Part shown: positions 38,221 to 45,974 of the stretch, one piece after another
Numbering within the stretch: position 1 is the first letter of the stretch
Layout: each line of letters starts with the position of its first letter
Assembly: GCF_031844685.1 (NCBI RefSeq)
Contig: NZ_CP134605.1
Span: 5,205,001-5,269,000, forward strand
Direction of reading: 5' to 3'
From: Streptomyces sp. ITFR-21
GTDB taxonomy: Bacteria > Actinomycetota > Actinomycetes > Streptomycetales > Streptomycetaceae
DNA: 64,000 bases
Translations under genes and position numbers: made by a program
Notes under the pieces: model-generated
Database searches by the model: none
What the model saw: only the letters and a program-made list of their open reading frames with translations
Told to the model about the DNA's origin: nothing

Positions 38221-38520
38221 ATGCCTGGCATCACGCGCGAGGAGGTCGCCCACCTCGGACGGCTGGCCCGCCTTGAGCTGTCCGGCGAGGAGTTGGACCA
38301 CTTCGCCCAGCAGCTCGACGACATCATCGGCGCGGTGGCCCGCGTGTCCGAGGTGGCCGGCGAGGACGTACCGCCGACCTCGCACCCGCTGCCGCTGACC
38401 AATGTGATGCGGCCGGACACCGTAAGGCCGTCGCTCACCCCGGACCAGGCGCTGTCGGGCGCGCCCGCGCAGGAGCAGCAGCGGTTCAAGGTGCCGCAGA
38501 TCCTCGGGGAGGAGAGCTGA
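38221..38520 (+). CDS. gatC: Glutamyl-tRNA(Gln) amidotransferase subunit C
   Basis: The 99-residue subunit starts at ATG 38221 behind AGAGGA. It has the GatC pattern [21 protein letters not shown] near the N-terminus and wraps around the GatA-GatB pair, stabilising it. GatCAB converts Glu-tRNA(Gln) or Asp-tRNA(Asn) to the correct amide in organisms lacking the matching synthetase. The gap to gatA is only 2 bases. Confidence 0.98.
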   Translation: MPGITREEVAHLGRLARLELSGEELDHFAQQLDDIIGAVARVSEVAGEDVPPTSHPLPLTNVMRPDTVRPSLTPDQALSGAPAQEQQRFKVPQILGEES

Positions 38521-38522
38521 CC

Positions 38523-40016
38523 GTGAGCGACATCATCAGGCTGACCGCCGCCCAGACCGCGGCGAGGATCGCGGCCGGCGAGCTGACCGCCGTCGAGGTC
38601 ACCGAGGCCCACCTGGCCCGGATCGAGGCCGTCGACGAGAAGGTGCACGCCTTCCTGCACGTGGACCGGGAGGGCGCGCTCGCCCAGGCCCGCGCGGTGG
38701 ACGCCAAGCGCGCGGCCGGCGAGCCGCTGGGCCCGCTGGCCGGGGTGCCGCTGGCGATGAAGGACATCTTCACCACCGAGGGCGTGCCGACCACCGTCGG
38801 CTCCAGGATCCTCGAAGGCTGGATCCCCCCGTACGACGCCACGGTCACCAAGAAGCTCAAGGCCGCCGACGTGGTGATCATCGGCAAGACCAACATGGAC
38901 GAGTTCGCCATGGGCTCCTCCACCGAGAACAGCGCCTACGGCCCCACCGGCAACCCCTGGGACCTCACCCGGGTCCCCGGCGGCTCCGGCGGCGGCAGCG
39001 CCGCGGCCCTCGCCTCCTACCAGGCACCGCTGGCCCTCGGCACCGACACCGGCGGCTCCATCCGGCAGCCCGCCGCGGTCACCGCCACCGTCGGCGTCAA
39101 GCCCACCTACGGCGGGGTGTCCCGCTACGGCATGGTCGCCTTCTCTTCCTCGCTGGACCAGGGCGGGCCCTGCGCCCGCACGGTGCTGGACGCGGCGCTG
39201 CTGCACGAGGTGATCGCCGGCCACGACCCGATGGACTCCACCTCCATCGACGCCCCCGTGCCGCCGGTGGTCGAGGCCGCCCGCAGCGGTGACGTGACCG
39301 GCCTGCGGGTCGGCGTGGTCAAGGAGTTCGGCGGCGAGGGCTACCAGCCCGGCGTCGTCCAGCGCTTCAACGAGTCGGTGGAGCTGCTGCGCGGGCTGGG
39401 CGCCGAGATCGTCGAGCTGTCCTGCCCGTCCTTCACCTACGCGCTCGCCGCGTACTACCTGATCTCGCCGTCGGAGTGCTCCAGCAACCTGGCCCGCTTC
39501 GACGCCATGCGCTACGGCCTGCGGGTCGGCGACGACGGCACCAGGTCCGCGGAGGAGGTCACCGCGCTGACCCGCGAGGCCGGCTTCGGCCCCGAGGTCA
39601 AGCGCCGCATCATCCTCGGCACCTACGCGCTCAGCTCCGGCTACTACGACGCCTACTACGGCTCCGCGCAGAAGGTGCGCACCCTGATCACCCGGGACTT
39701 CGAGCGGGCCTTCGAGCGGGTCGACGTGATCGTGTCGCCGACCACCCCGACCACCGCCTTCCCGATCGGCGAGCGCGCCGACGACCCGATGGCGATGTAC
39801 CTGGCCGACCTGTGCACCATTCCGACGAACCTCGCCGGCAACGCCGCCATGTCGCTGCCCTGCGGGCTGGCGCCGGAGGACGGTCTCCCGGTGGGTCTGC
39901 AGATCATCGCGCCCGCACTCAGGGACGATCGGCTCTACCGGGTCGGCGCCGCCGTCGAGGCCGCCTTCGTCGCGAAGTGGGGCCACCCGCTGCTTGAGGA
40001 GGCACCCCAGCTGTGA
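38523..40016 (+). CDS. gatA: Glutamyl-tRNA(Gln) amidotransferase subunit A
   Basis: The 497-residue glutaminase subunit starts at GTG 38523. The amidase-signature triad is visible: Lys in MKDIFTTEG, the first Ser in the Gly/Ser-rich loop [13 protein letters not shown], and the nucleophilic Ser in [13 protein letters not shown]. It releases ammonia from glutamine and passes it through a channel to GatB. It overlaps the next small gene by 4 bases (GTGA). Confidence 0.98.
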   Translation: MSDIIRLTAAQTAARIAAGELTAVEVTEAHLARIEAVDEKVHAFLHVDREGALAQARAVDAKRAAGEPLGPLAGVPLAMKDIFTTEGVPTTVGSRILEGWIPPYDATVTKKLKAADVVIIGKTNMDEFAMGSSTENSAYGPTGNPWDLTRVPGGSGGGSAAALASYQAPLALGTDTGGSIRQPAAVTATVGVKPTYGGVSRYGMVAFSSSLDQGGPCARTVLDAALLHEVIAGHDPMDSTSIDAPVPPVVEAARSGDVTGLRVGVVKEFGGEGYQPGVVQRFNESVELLRGLGAEIVELSCPSFTYALAAYYLISPSECSSNLARFDAMRYGLRVGDDGTRSAEEVTALTREAGFGPEVKRRIILGTYALSSGYYDAYYGSAQKVRTLITRDFERAFERVDVIVSPTTPTTAFPIGERADDPMAMYLADLCTIPTNLAGNAAMSLPCGLAPEDGLPVGLQIIAPALRDDRLYRVGAAVEAAFVAKWGHPLLEEAPQL

Positions 40017-40267
40017 GCACCACCAAGAAAAGCACGGTCGCCAGGGCCAAGGGCTTCAAGAAGAGCCGCCCCGGCACGTACCTGGCCATCGGCACGTCGC
40101 TGTTCGGCGCCGTCGCCAACATCAGGCGGGCCAGGACGGCACGCGGCGAGAGCGACACGCTCAAGCTGGTCGACGCCGTGGTCAGCGCCGCCGCCGTCGC
40201 CACCGGGATTGCCCTGCTCGTCCGCGAACTGCGCCGGATGAACGACGACGACATCCTGACGGACTGA
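40013..40267 (+). CDS. Small membrane protein between gatA and gatB
   Basis: The 84-residue protein starts at GTG 40013 in the stop of gatA. The first 25 residues are very basic ([17 protein letters not shown]), and two hydrophobic stretches follow (about 26-38 and 55-71); the second is a convincing membrane helix ([15 protein letters not shown]). The C-terminus is acidic. I recall an equivalent gene in the same place in S. coelicolor, so it is real and conserved, but no function is known to me. A role in anchoring or modulating GatCAB is only suggested by position. Confidence 0.82.
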   Translation: MSTTKKSTVARAKGFKKSRPGTYLAIGTSLFGAVANIRRARTARGESDTLKLVDAVVSAAAVATGIALLVRELRRMNDDDILTD

Positions 40268-40296
40268 AGCCCGAGGACTGAGAGGTAAAGAGGACT

Positions 40297-41805
40297 GTGA
40301 CCGTCACGGATCTGCTGTCCTACGAGGACGCGCTGGCGTCGTACGACCCGGTGATGGGCCTGGAGGTCCACGTCGAGCTCGGCACCAGGACCAAGATGTT
40401 CTGCGGCTGCTCCACCGAGCTGGGCGCCGAGCCCAACGCGCAGACCTGCCCGGTCTGCCTGGGCCTGCCCGGTTCGCTGCCGGTGGTCAACGAGGTCGGC
40501 GTGGAGTCGGCGATCAAGATCGGCCTCGCGCTGAACTGCGAGATCGCCGAGTGGTGCCGCTTCGCCCGGAAGAACTACTTCTACCCGGACATGCCGAAGA
40601 ACTTCCAGACCTCGCAGTACGACGAACCGATCGCCTTCAACGGCTATCTGGACGTCCAGCTGGAGGACGGCGAGGTCTTCCGGGTGCTGATCGAACGCGC
40701 CCACATGGAGGAGGACACCGGCAAGTCCACCCACGTCGGCGGCGCGACCGGCCGGATCCACGGCGCCTCGCACTCGCTGCTGGACTACAACCGGGCCGGC
40801 ATCCCGCTGATCGAGATCGTCACCAAGCCCATCGAGGGCGCCGGCGAGCGGGCACCCGAGGTCGCCAAGGCGTACGTCGCCGAGCTGCGCGAGCTGATCA
40901 AGGCGCTGGGCGTGTCCGAGGCCCGGATGGAGATGGGCCAGATGCGCTGCGACGTCAACCTGTCGCTGCGCCCGCACGGGCGGCAGAGGTTCGGCACCCG
41001 CAGCGAGACCAAGAACGTCAACTCGCTGCGCAGCGTGGAGCGCGCCGCCCGGTTCGAGATCCAGCGGCACGCCGCGGTGCTCTCCTCCGGCGGCACCATC
41101 GTGCAGGAGACCCGGCACTTCCACGAGGAGGACGGCTCCACCACCTCCGGCCGGATCAAGGAGGAGGCCGAGGACTACCGCTACTTCCCCGAGCCGGACC
41201 TGGTGCCGGTCGCCCCGGCCCGTGCCTGGGTGGAGAAGCTGCGAGCCACCCTGCCCGAGCTGCCGCGGCTGCGCCGCAAGCGGCTCCAGGACGACTGGGG
41301 CATCGCCGACCACGAGATGCAGTCGGTGCTCAACGCCGGCGCCCTCGACCTGATCCTGGCCACCATCGACGCCGGGGCGGACGCCGCCTCGGCCCGCAAG
41401 TGGTGGATGGGCGAGCTGGCCCGGTACGCCAACGAGAGCGGCACCGAACTGCCCGACGTGCCGATCACCCCGGCGCAGGTGGCCCGGGTCTCCGCGCTCG
41501 TCGCGGCCGGCGACCTCAACGACAAGCTGGCCCGCCAGGTCATCGAGGGCGTGCTGGCCGGCGAGGGCGAGCCGGACGACGTGGTCGACCGGCGCGGGCT
41601 GAAGGTCGTCTCCGACGACGGGGCGCTCGGCGCCGCCGTGGACCAGGCCATCGCGGCCAACGCGGCCGTCGCCGACAAGATCCGCGGCGGCAACCTCGCG
41701 GCGGCGGGCGCCCTGATCGGCGCGGTCATGAAGCTGACCCGCGGTCAGGCGGACGCCAGGCGGGTCCGCGAACTGGTGCTGGAGAAACTGGGCGTCCAGG
41801 GCTGA
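40297..41805 (+). CDS. gatB: Asp/Glu-tRNA amidotransferase subunit B
   Basis: The 502-residue tRNA-binding and kinase subunit starts at GTG 40297, 29 bases after the small gene, with GAGAGG and AGAGGA sites before it. Family signatures are [18 protein letters not shown] at the start, [15 protein letters not shown], the [16 protein letters not shown] block and [11 protein letters not shown]. The C-terminal YqeY-like domain (about 355-502) clamps the tRNA. A strong terminator hairpin follows 128 bases downstream. Confidence 0.98.
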   Translation: MTVTDLLSYEDALASYDPVMGLEVHVELGTRTKMFCGCSTELGAEPNAQTCPVCLGLPGSLPVVNEVGVESAIKIGLALNCEIAEWCRFARKNYFYPDMPKNFQTSQYDEPIAFNGYLDVQLEDGEVFRVLIERAHMEEDTGKSTHVGGATGRIHGASHSLLDYNRAGIPLIEIVTKPIEGAGERAPEVAKAYVAELRELIKALGVSEARMEMGQMRCDVNLSLRPHGRQRFGTRSETKNVNSLRSVERAARFEIQRHAAVLSSGGTIVQETRHFHEEDGSTTSGRIKEEAEDYRYFPEPDLVPVAPARAWVEKLRATLPELPRLRRKRLQDDWGIADHEMQSVLNAGALDLILATIDAGADAASARKWWMGELARYANESGTELPDVPITPAQVARVSALVAAGDLNDKLARQVIEGVLAGEGEPDDVVDRRGLKVVSDDGALGAAVDQAIAANAAVADKIRGGNLAAAGALIGAVMKLTRGQADARRVRELVLEKLGVQG

Positions 41806-41933
41806 GGCGGCGCGCGCCCCCGCCACCTGTCCGTCATGCGGGCGGCGTACGGGCGGCGCGGGCCGGGCACATAGCCGCGAACCGCTCACGGCGCGGACTG
41901 ACCGGGCGCCCCACGCCGCGGCCGGATCGCGTC

Positions 41934-41976
41934 CGCGAGGACGGCACCCCCTTCTTCCGGGGGTGCCGTCCTCGCG
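41934..41976 (+). terminator. 18-base-pair hairpin terminator downstream of gatB
   Basis: CGCGAGGACGGCACCCCC (41934-41951) pairs perfectly with GGGGGTGCCGTCCTCGCG (41959-41976) around TTCTTCC. No T-run follows. It ends the gatCAB transcript. The rest of the 437-base gap up to the sugar dehydrogenase contains a GGTGC repeat and GC-rich DNA but no gene. Confidence 0.88.
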
Positions 41977-42044
41977 CGTACCCGACGCGCGTGGGCGCAC
42001 CCTGTGGGCGACCGCACGAAACGGCCGAGCGGTCACATATCGCC

Positions 42045-42079
42045 GGTGCGGTGCGGTGCGGTGCGGTGCGGTGCGGTGC
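42045..42079. repeat. Seven tandem GGTGC units
   Basis: Seven perfect GGTGC pentamers lie in the gap between gatB and the convergent sugar dehydrogenase gene. It is a simple repeat likely to vary in length. Confidence 0.95.
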
Positions 42080-42242
42080 GGGCCGGTCCCGGTGACGTGG
42101 GCGGGCCCGCCGGGCCGTGCCGCTGAGGCGGCCGGAGCCCGGTCGGGCGCGGGCAGGGACGGCCGAGGCAAACCGCCTTCCCGTGCGGCGCCCGGGGCCG
42201 CACCCGGGCGCCGCCCCCCCAGGCGGATCGCCCCGGACCGGG

Positions 42243-43466
42243 TCAGGTCACCGAGACGCGCAGGATCCGGTCGTCGCCCTTCTTCGGGGTGCCGCGGTTG
42301 TCGGTGTTGCTGGTGGTGAGGAGCAGGGTGTGGTCGTCGAGGGCGGTCACGGTGCGCAGGCGGCCGTACGTCCCGGTGAAGAAGGACTGCGGGGCCGCCG
42401 CGGTGGCCGTGCCGTTCAGGGGGACGCGCCACAGGCGTTCGCCCTTGAGGGCCGCCATCCAGACGGAGCCGGCCGCGTAGGCGATGCCGCTGGGGGAGGC
42501 GTCGTCGGTGTGCCACTGGGCGACCGGGTCGACGTAGCCCGCGCGGTGGGCGATGCCCTCCACCACCGGCCAGCCGTAGTTCCTGCCGGGCTCGATCAGG
42601 TTCAGCTCGTCCCAGGTGTCCTGGCCGAACTCGGAGGCCCACAAGTGCCCCTGGGGGTCCCAGGCGAGACCCTGGACGTTGCGGTGCCCGGGGGAGTACA
42701 CCAGCGAGCCGGGCACCGGATTGTCCTGGGGGACCTGGCCGTCGGGCGTCATCCGCAGGATCTTGCCGGCCGGCGACGTCATGTCCTGGGCGAGCCCGCG
42801 CTGCCCGGTCTCGCCGGTCCCGACGTACAGCATCCCGTCGGGTCCGAAGGCGATCCGGCCGCCGTTGTGCAGCGTGCCGGTCGGGATGTCCCGCAGAATC
42901 GTGTCGGGGGCGCCGAGCTGCTCGCCCTTCTGCCGCGAGGGGTCGTAGAGCATCCGGACGACGCGGTTGTCGGACTCGGTGCCGTAGTACGCGTAGACCT
43001 GGTGGTCGGACCCGTAGCCGGGGGAGACGGCCAGCCCGAGCAGCCCGTTCTCGCCGCCCTGGGTGTGGGTGACGCCGGGCACGCCGCCGATCTGCGTCAC
43101 CGTGCCCTTGTCCATGTCCACCCGGGAGATCCGCCCGGTGTCCCGGGAGCCCACCAGCAGCGTGCCGTCCGGGAGCTGCACCAGGCCCCACGGGGTGTCG
43201 ATGCCGGTCGCGACCGTGCCGGTGACCTTTGCCGTGCCCTTCGCGGGCGCCGCCGACGGGGTGGCGCCGGAGTCCGGGGCTGTGGGCGTGCCGGTGGCGC
43301 CGGTCGGGCCGGGCGCGCCCGGGGCGGCCGGCGGCGACGTCACCGACGGCGGGTGGATCGGCGAGGGGCCGGCCGAGCAGCCGGCCAGCAGCAGTACGGC
43401 GGCGGTGCCGGCGGCGGACGCCCCGAGCGCGGATCGGCGGCGGACGGTTCCCTTGACGGTGCTCAC
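42243..43466 (-). CDS. PQQ-type sugar dehydrogenase-like lipoprotein
   Basis: The start chosen is GTG 43466, which gives a 407-residue protein with a proper lipoprotein signal: basic start, hydrophobic core and lipobox LAGC (about residue 25). A Pro/Ala/Gly/Thr linker leads to a six-bladed propeller of the soluble glucose/sorbosone dehydrogenase family, with DTPWGLVQLPDGTLLV, GGENGLLGLAVSPGYG, HNGGRIAFGPDGMLYVGTGE and GRNYGWPVVEG as blade signatures. Such proteins oxidise sugars with PQQ outside the membrane, but many actinobacterial members have no proven substrate, and no PQQ genes are nearby. Confidence 0.9.
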   Translation of the reverse strand: MSTVKGTVRRRSALGASAAGTAAVLLLAGCSAGPSPIHPPSVTSPPAAPGAPGPTGATGTPTAPDSGATPSAAPAKGTAKVTGTVATGIDTPWGLVQLPDGTLLVGSRDTGRISRVDMDKGTVTQIGGVPGVTHTQGGENGLLGLAVSPGYGSDHQVYAYYGTESDNRVVRMLYDPSRQKGEQLGAPDTILRDIPTGTLHNGGRIAFGPDGMLYVGTGETGQRGLAQDMTSPAGKILRMTPDGQVPQDNPVPGSLVYSPGHRNVQGLAWDPQGHLWASEFGQDTWDELNLIEPGRNYGWPVVEGIAHRAGYVDPVAQWHTDDASPSGIAYAAGSVWMAALKGERLWRVPLNGTATAAAPQSFFTGTYGRLRTVTALDDHTLLLTTSNTDNRGTPKKGDDRILRVSVT

Positions 43467-43549
43467 CGGTCCAGCACACCACACATCCGTCCGCCCCCGC
43501 GAGGCGTCCCCGGCCCTGCCGGTCCCTGCGGGACCCCGACGTACGGGAC

Positions 43550-43567
43550 CCGGACCCGCGGGTCCGG
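43550..43567. terminator. 18-base perfect palindrome between two minus-strand genes
   Basis: CCGGACCCGCGGGTCCGG is its own reverse complement. It lies 119 bases after the aldo/keto reductase stop and 84 bases before the sugar dehydrogenase start. It may be a terminator or a binding site. Confidence 0.4.
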
Positions 43568-43685
43568 ACCCGCGCTCCCGGGCCCGTGCTCCCGGACCCG
43601 CGGACCGGGAGGCCGTGGGCCGCAGGCCCGGGGGCGCGCACACGGCCGGGAACGCGAGCCCCTCCCGGCCGGGGCGGCCGTCCTC

Positions 43686-44678
43686 TCAGTCCCACGACCC
43701 CCGCGCGGCCGGCAGCCGCGCGAGCTCCGCCAGGTCCGCCGCGCTCAGCGCCAGCCCCGCCGCCCCCGCGTTCTCCGCGCTCCAGCGGGCCGTCTTGGTG
43801 CCCGGCACCGGCACCACCCCGGGGCCCTGCGCCAGCGTCCACGCCAGCGCCACCTGCGCGGCCGTGGCCTCATGACGCTCCGCCACCCGGCGCAGGCCCG
43901 CCACGATCGGCTGGTTGGCGGCCATCATCTCCGCGGTGAAGCGCGGGTGCCGGGCCCGCAGGTCCTCCGGCTCGAAGCCGCCGCCTGGGGTCAGCGTGCC
44001 GGTCAGGAAACCGTTGCCGAGCGGCATCGCCGCCAGGAAGCCGACCCCGTGGGCCGCGCACCACGGCAGCAGCTCGTCCAGCGCCTCCGCGGCCCACAGC
44101 GAGAGCTCCGCCTGCACGCTGGAGACCGGGAACACCTGCTGGACGCGGGTCAGATGGCGGATCGTCTCGTCGTGCAGCGCGGCACCGGTCCTGCGGTTGC
44201 CGCGCGCGCCCACGGCGCACAGCCCGAGCGCGCGCACCTTGCCCGCCGCGACCAGCTCCGCCATCGCGCCCCACGTCTCCTCCACCGGCACCTCGGGGTC
44301 CACCCGGTGCAGCTGGTAGAGGTCGATGCGGTCGGTCTGCAGCCGCCGCAGGGAGGCGTCGCAGGCCCTGCGCACGTACCCGGGACGGCCGTTGGCCACG
44401 ACGTGCTGCTCGCCGGCCAGCAGCCCGCACTTGGTGGCGACGAACGCCTCGGCCCGACGCTCCTTCAGCACCCGCCCGAGCAGCAGCTCGTTGGTGAACG
44501 GGCCGTACATGTCGGCGGTGTCCAGCAGCGTCGTCCCGTGGTCGAGCGCGGTGTGCACCGTTCGCAGCGACTCCTCGCCGTCCTGCCGCGAGGCGCTGTA
44601 CGCCCAGCTCATGGGCATGCACCCGAGGCCGACCGCGCCCACCGCGAGCGCCGCCGCACCGACCGTCCTGCGCTCCAC
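43686..44678 (-). CDS. Aldo/keto reductase
   Basis: The start GTG 44678 follows AAGGAGG at an ideal distance and gives 330 residues; a further ATG upstream (44738) lies before this site. It is a TIM-barrel NADPH-dependent reductase: catalytic Asp and Tyr in LLDTADMYGPFTNE, Lys in VATKCGLL and His in LYQLHRVDP. The cofactor region near the C-terminus reads VVPVPGTKTARWSAENAGA. It probably reduces aldehydes or ketones; substrate unknown. It is divergent from the 2-hydroxyacid dehydrogenase with only 47 bases between starts, so the two may share control. Confidence 0.93.
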   Translation of the reverse strand: MERRTVGAAALAVGAVGLGCMPMSWAYSASRQDGEESLRTVHTALDHGTTLLDTADMYGPFTNELLLGRVLKERRAEAFVATKCGLLAGEQHVVANGRPGYVRRACDASLRRLQTDRIDLYQLHRVDPEVPVEETWGAMAELVAAGKVRALGLCAVGARGNRRTGAALHDETIRHLTRVQQVFPVSSVQAELSLWAAEALDELLPWCAAHGVGFLAAMPLGNGFLTGTLTPGGGFEPEDLRARHPRFTAEMMAANQPIVAGLRRVAERHEATAAQVALAWTLAQGPGVVPVPGTKTARWSAENAGAAGLALSAADLAELARLPAARGSWD

Positions 44679-44725
44679 CCGTGTGACCTCCTTGCGCCGC
44701 CCCACTGTGCCATAGCCTCCTGACC

Positions 44726-45712
44726 ATGACTGATTCAACCCAAGGCCGAAGCGTCCGCGCCGCCGGCACCGAGGACGGCCGGCCCGTGGTGTGGCTGTCG
44801 GTGCCGCCGGCCGAGGTCGGCGGACTGCCGGACGCCTTCCGCTACGTGTTCTGGGACGGCGAGGGCGATTTCCCCACCGACCCGGCCGAAGCCGTCTTCT
44901 ACGTCGTCCCCTACCTGCGCGGTCCGGCCGAGGGCGCCCGGCCGCTGCCGGGGATGCGCGACGTCCGCGTCGTGCAGACGCTGAGCGCCGGCGTCGACCA
45001 CATCCTGCCCCGGCTGGACCGGCTCCCGCCCGGCGTCAGCCTGTGCAACGCCCGCGGCGTGCACGAGGCCAGCACCGCCGAGCTCGCCCTGACCCTGATC
45101 CTCGCCTCGCTGCGCGGCGTCCCCCGGTTCGTGCGCGGGCAGGACGACGAGAAGTGGCACGCCGGCTTCTACCCGGCGCTCGCCGACCGCACGGTGCTGA
45201 TCGTCGGCCACGGCTCGATCGGCGCGGCCGTCGAGGACCGGCTGACCCCCTTCGAGTGCGAGGTGGTCCGGGTCGCCCGCACCGCCAGGACCGGTCCGTA
45301 CGGCCCGGTGCACGCCATCAACGAGCTGCCGGGCCTGCTGCCCGCCGCCGACGTGGTGGTGCTGACCACCCCGCTCACCGAGCAGACCCGGGGCCTGGCC
45401 GGCGCCGCCTTCCTGGCCGCGATGAAGGACGGCGCGCTGCTGGTCAACGTGGCCCGCGGGCCGGTGGTGGACACCGCGGCGCTGCTCGCCGAGACCGGGT
45501 CGGGGCGGCTGACCGCGGCGCTGGACGTCACCGACCCCGAGCCGCTGCCCGCCGGACACCCACTGTGGCACGCGCCCGGTGTGCTGATCAGCCCGCACGT
45601 CGGCGGCAGCACCTCGGCGTTCATGCCCCGGGCGCAGCGGCTGATCCGGGCCCAGCTGACCCGCTTCGCGGCCGGGGAGCCGCTGCTGAACGTGGTCGCC
45701 ACCAGCGGGTGA
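44726..45712 (+). CDS. D-isomer 2-hydroxyacid dehydrogenase family protein
   Basis: The 328-residue protein starts at ATG 44726. It has the NAD-binding loop VGHGSIGAAVEDRL and the catalytic set: Arg in VNVARGPVVDT, Glu in VTDPEPLPAGHPLW and His in ISPHVGGS. The residue after the second strand (VVRVARTAR) has Arg, which suggests NADP(H), as in glyoxylate/hydroxypyruvate reductases. It likely reduces a 2-keto acid. A 258-base gap then leads to cdgF. Confidence 0.92.
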   Translation: MTDSTQGRSVRAAGTEDGRPVVWLSVPPAEVGGLPDAFRYVFWDGEGDFPTDPAEAVFYVVPYLRGPAEGARPLPGMRDVRVVQTLSAGVDHILPRLDRLPPGVSLCNARGVHEASTAELALTLILASLRGVPRFVRGQDDEKWHAGFYPALADRTVLIVGHGSIGAAVEDRLTPFECEVVRVARTARTGPYGPVHAINELPGLLPAADVVVLTTPLTEQTRGLAGAAFLAAMKDGALLVNVARGPVVDTAALLAETGSGRLTAALDVTDPEPLPAGHPLWHAPGVLISPHVGGSTSAFMPRAQRLIRAQLTRFAAGEPLLNVVATSG

Positions 45713-45902
45713 CCCGCCCGCCGGCCCCGTCCGACTGCACCCCGTGTGCACCCTTTCCCCTCCGGTTACACACAGTAGACAACCCCTATCGCTGAGTGAC
45801 AATTCTGGTGTATCGTCCGTTTCCGGGGGCAGGCACGCGATGGCCGTGAGTATGCGGTTGTGGCGCTGTGGACGACGAGCAAGTAAAGGGGGGCGACGGG
45901 CG

Positions 45903-45974
45903 ATGGGCCTCGCACACCTGACCACCACCCGACGGCCGGCCCGGCCGCGCCGACCGCATCGGAGTGCCCGGTGA
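45903..45974 (+). CDS. Possible 23-codon upstream reading frame coupled to cdgF
   Basis: ATG 45903 stands behind GGGGGGCGACGGG and reads 23 codons, ending in the TGA that overlaps the cdgF GTG (GTGA). The peptide is Arg/Pro-rich ([18 protein letters not shown]). It may only couple translation, or be chance. Confidence 0.35.
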   Translation: MGLAHLTTTRRPARPRRPHRSAR

